A DNA stretch of 10,271 nucleotides from Goniomonas avonlea (taxonomy: Eukaryota; Cryptophyceae; Goniomonadida; Goniomonadaceae): the NCBI GenBank assembly GCA_003573635.1, contig QUTJ01031191.1, forward strand, positions 1 through 10,271, given 5' to 3'. The position numbers were made by a program, and so were the translations under genes. The notes beneath the pieces are model-generated. The model saw only the letters and a list, made by a program, of their open reading frames with translations, was not told where the DNA came from and made no database searches. Of the stretch, positions 7,931 to 10,271 are shown one piece after another (within the stretch, counting starts at the first letter, position 1; every line of letters begins with the position of its first letter).

Positions 7931-8020
7931 GTCCGCGTAAACGGGAAGCCCACTGTCGGCACTGAAACCAGCTCCAGCACAAACTAAAAGGATGCCAGAG
8001 CTTGCAATTGCCAATGCAGC
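7931..8020 (-). CDS. Sir2 (sirtuin) NAD-binding motif exon
   Basis: The minus-strand frame reads ALAIASSGILLVCAGAGFSA followed directly by DSGLPVYADV. The block GAGFSADSGLPVY is the GAGxSxxSGxPxF/Y signature of the Sir2 family, whose members bind NAD and remove acyl groups from lysines or transfer ADP-ribose. The hydrophobic strand before it and the small loop after it fit the Rossmann fold. The frame lacks an in-frame ATG and is closed upstream by TGA at 8084-8086, so an upstream exon is required; an acceptor ending TTCAAG at 8021 keeps phase. A candidate first exon is 8634-8768 (METVLVQAAG..., donor GTGCGT at 8633), which would make the intron 613 nt. After VYADV the frame enters low-complexity sequence and I see none of the later Sir2 blocks (GxN/ID, catalytic His, zinc Cys pairs). 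The gene is spliced, truncated or decayed; the motif itself is firm. Confidence 0.6.
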
Positions 8021-8087
8021 CTTGAATGAGTTCAGTCGCAGTCCACTTCGCGCCTCATCCGCAAGGGCCCGACCAGTTTTTTCTCAC

Positions 8088-8545
8088 TCCTTCTCGCCTG
8101 TCTCGCTCTTCGCCTCTCTAGCTCCTCGCCTCTCACCGTCTTCTCGCTCCTCCTCTCGCCTTTCCTCGTGCCTGCCCTCTTGCCGTACTTGCCTGGCCTC
8201 TCGCCTGGCCTCTCGCCTGGCCTCTCGCGTGTCCTCTCGCCTGCCCCCTCGCCTGTGTCCTCGCCCCTCGCCAGTCCTCTGCCTCTGCCTCGGCCTCGGC
8301 CTCCTCTCCATCTCCCCCCAACTCTCTCCATCCCGCTCCACTCTCTCCATCTCCTTCCATTTTTCTTTCCATCTCTACCTCTGCATGTCTCTCCATCTCT
8401 ATCTCTCCATATCTCTGAATATATCTCATCGTATCTCTCTGTATCTCTCCATACCCCTCCTTATCTCTGCATATCCCTCCATCCATCCACCCATCGCTCC
8501 CTCGCTGTCTGTCCGTCTGTCTGTTCCTCTCTCCTCCACTAGTGT
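8088..8545 (+). repeat. Pyrimidine-rich minisatellite/microsatellite tract
   Basis: About 460 bp almost free of purine runs on the + strand. It has sub-domains: scattered CTCGCCT, then a 12-bp repeat GGCCTCTCGCCT (about 8189-8275), CTCGGC hexamers (about 8282-8305), and then CTCCATCTCTATCTC-type units, CCATCCATC and CTGTCTGTC. Both strands carry long open frames across it (265 codons +, 222 codons -), explained by the repeat. It falls in the inferred first intron of the Sir2-motif gene. Confidence 0.9.
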
Positions 8546-8633
8546 GGTCAGCATCGCGCACACACGCGCACGCACAATTCTGACTCTTGCGAACTTGCAA
8601 AGTGGAGAGAAAAGCCGAGGCAGTGCAACGCAC

Positions 8634-8768
8634 CGGAAGGTTCAGGCTCGCAGCCCACCCACTCGAGCCAGGCCGAGTGCCGCCGAGATAATGGTCACCA
8701 GGGCCAGAGAGTGGACTCATGACGAGCTCCTGAGCGCGGCCTGCTGCCTGCACCAGCACTGTCTCCAT
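8634..8768 (-). CDS. Candidate first exon of the Sir2-motif gene
   Basis: The minus-strand ATG at 8768 opens a 45-codon frame (METVLVQAAGRAQELVMSPL, then GPGDHYLGG and SSGWAASLNLP) ending at a GTGCGT donor (8633) in phase 0. GTGCGT donors are also used twice by the neighbouring kinase gene. Phase 0 matches the proposed acceptor at 8021 of the Sir2-motif exon. The sequence just upstream (CACCCCTCACAG, ending 8771) also looks like an acceptor, so there could be a non-coding leader exon. It starts 77 bp after the kinase stop. No family motif is visible; the assignment rests on phase and position only. Confidence 0.3.
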
Positions 8769-8845
8769 GTCTGTGAGGGGTGGGGGTGAGAGAGAGGACA
8801 CAGTTCAAGAGTGAAATGCTGATGATCTTGAACGACCAGAGAAAC

Positions 8846-10271
8846 TCAGTTTAGTTGAGCACCTGGACGCCGTGCAGGGTCTTTCGTCAACATGGATGAA
8901 ATAAGCGACTGGAGCCTCTCAGACCGCTCTGGAGGAAGCGGAGCTGGCTCGTCGCTCACGATCGCATCGTTGAGCGTGTGCATGGTGCTTTTCTGCAAGT
9001 GTGGAAAGTCAGAGAAGTTCATCGAGTGAAAAATAGAACACAAACCTGAAATGGGGCATGGGACGAGGCGAGGTAATAAAAGACGCAGCCAAGCGCCCAC
9101 ACATCCGCTTTGAAGTCATATGGTTGCTTTCGCACCATTTCTGGAGGTGTGAACAACGGGGTGCCTACTTCACTGTGGGGAAGAGCTTTAAGCCCGTGCG
9201 TCACACACACAACAGACACACACGTCCATCCAAAGGAATCGTAAAGGATGGCAGGGACACCTGGACTCACCAATTTGAAAGCTTGTCCGAACTTGACATC
9301 AGGCGAGATGCCCCAAGATCACCCAGCTGACAATCAAATGGGTTTGTGTGGAGCCGAAAGACCACGCACCTTGGACTCGAAATTGCGACCCAAAAAGATA
9401 TTTACACACTTAACATCCCTGAAGCAAGAAGCAAGTCAATTCTTTCAACAACAAATAGATTTGTCACCTGTGAATAATTCGGAGCCGGTGCAGCTCTTTC
9501 AGCGCCTGATTCCAAGTAAGCAACGCACCGAATACAAAGGACTTACACTCGATAATTCCACCACATATTGCCAAACATAGGCTTCTTCGATCAGCTTCCT
9601 CCGTTTTCTGTACTTATTGATGTAGTGTTGCAGGTCGCCTGGACGTTTGAGGTCATTGTTGTTGTGAAACAAGTACACCCTACCTCTTTCCGCGTACTCC
9701 ATCACGATGAATAAATTGTCTCCATCCACGAACGCTGTGTAGTAACGAATGATATTTGGGTGTCGAACTCGTCGAAGCAGAAGAGCCTACGGCACATCAG
9801 GTGGTGAAGGTGATCCGAACTACGCACCTCCTCAGCGGCCAGCTCTTGCCCTCGTGCATCCAAAGACTTACAGCTCACCTGCTTCAGAACATACGTGCGC
9901 CCATTGATTCTGGACTCAGCTTTCTGCACTTGTCCAAAGGACCCCCGTCCGAGGGCTTCAATGAACACATAATCCGCTGCAAATACAAATGAAACAAATC
10001 AAGCTGGAAAAGTCAAGAGAGTAGAGTACCAAGGCAGTTTCCAGGAGTCACTCGCTCATCGACTGTAGCATAAGCACGTCCAAGAATGGTCGCAGCCTGT
10101 GCCATTTCGATGGGAAGAGACAACTTGGGACCACTGTCACGCCATCGTCCAGGAGAGACTGAACAGCAGACTGAGGGGGCACAGGATATGTTAAGCCTGT
10201 TTCAACAACCGTAAAGCCCTGTTGCAGGCTGTCGGAACTTGATATCGTCCTACCGGACTTTGATATCGTCC
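8846..10271 (-). CDS. NEK-like Ser/Thr protein kinase (5' end off the window)
   Basis: It transfers phosphate from ATP to Ser/Thr. Ten visible exons: 10271-10141, 10096-10030, 9976-9828, 9786-9684, 9638-9547, 9505-9468, 9418-9370, 9326-9271, 9172-9046 and 8992-8846. All nine junctions keep phase, giving 318 residues to TGA 8846-8848. Numbering from the window edge, the domain starts near residue 68 with the Gly-rich loop GRGSFGQV (75-82). Lys97 (YVLK), the helix-C Glu115, RHPNIIRYY (123-131), the hinge VMEYAERGDL (143-152), HRDVKCVN (192-199), DLG (212-214) and VGTPLFTPPE (230-239) follow. ADVWALGCVFYYLA and LTKDPARRP complete the C-lobe. All catalytic residues are present. RHPNII, the KKRR-like insert before VWQY and the VGTPLFTPPE loop point to the NEK family; DLG in place of DFG also occurs in NEK6/7-type kinases. 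The protein ends just after the domain, with no C-terminal coiled coil. NEKs act in mitosis and cilia; the role here is unknown. Confidence 0.93.
10241..10271 (-). repeat. 21-bp repeat in the kinase N-terminal region
   Basis: GATATCGTCC occurs at 10241-10250 and 10262-10271, a 21-bp period with similar flanks (GGAACTT and GGACTTT). In the kinase frame this gives two heptapeptides, TISKSGR and TISSSDS. The repeat may continue past the right edge. Confidence 0.7.

Noticed and set aside
7992-8801. Long open frames on both strands (265 codons + at 7992-8789; 222 codons - at 8133-8801)
   Set aside because: Most of their length is the CT/GA-rich repeat tract, and the translations are low-complexity. 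Only the 5' 45 codons of the minus frame are kept, as a candidate exon.

Overview
The window is nuclear DNA of a eukaryote, most likely a gene-dense microbial eukaryote (protist); I cannot name the lineage. The evidence is spliceosomal GT-AG introns, most only 41-53 nt long, in a gene whose exons rebuild a complete protein kinase domain with every intron phase matching. There are also frequent (CT)n, (CA)n, (CTGY)n and (GA)n simple repeats and no bacterial operon or Shine-Dalgarno pattern. I see no rRNA, tRNA, transposase, reverse transcriptase or CRISPR.

Layout from left to right. 1-412: CT/CA microsatellite flanked by two copies of a 33-bp segment. 413-562 (+): last exon of an unrecognised gene, with a 13-bp tandem duplication at its 5' edge. 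563-831: short convergent gap. 832-2936 (-): an unrecognised multi-exon gene for a Ser/Pro-rich, probably disordered protein of about 486 residues. About 2940-4040: divergent intergenic space with an 18-bp tandem repeat and a CA repeat. 4047-7323 (+): one or more multi-exon genes, only partly resolved. They include a Tudor-like exon (4506-4607), a proline-rich stretch with a 45-bp in-frame tandem repeat, a CTGY tetranucleotide tract and a well-defined 3' end at 7321-7323.

7324-8768 (-): a gene whose only recognisable part is a Sir2 (sirtuin) NAD-binding motif at about 7931-8020. It is hemmed in by a GA tract on one side and a 460-bp pyrimidine-rich tract on the other. 8846-10271 (-): the best gene, a NEK-like Ser/Thr protein kinase in ten visible exons. 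It is complete at its C-terminus and runs off the right edge at its N-terminus. The kinase and the Sir2 gene lie head to tail, with under 100 bp between the kinase stop and the likely first sirtuin ATG.

The genes do not form a recognisable pathway. A protein kinase, a sirtuin-type motif and a Tudor-like motif each suggest signalling or chromatin functions, but that grouping is inference. The exon-level calls on the + strand between 4047 and 7323 are the least certain part, because several frames stay open there.
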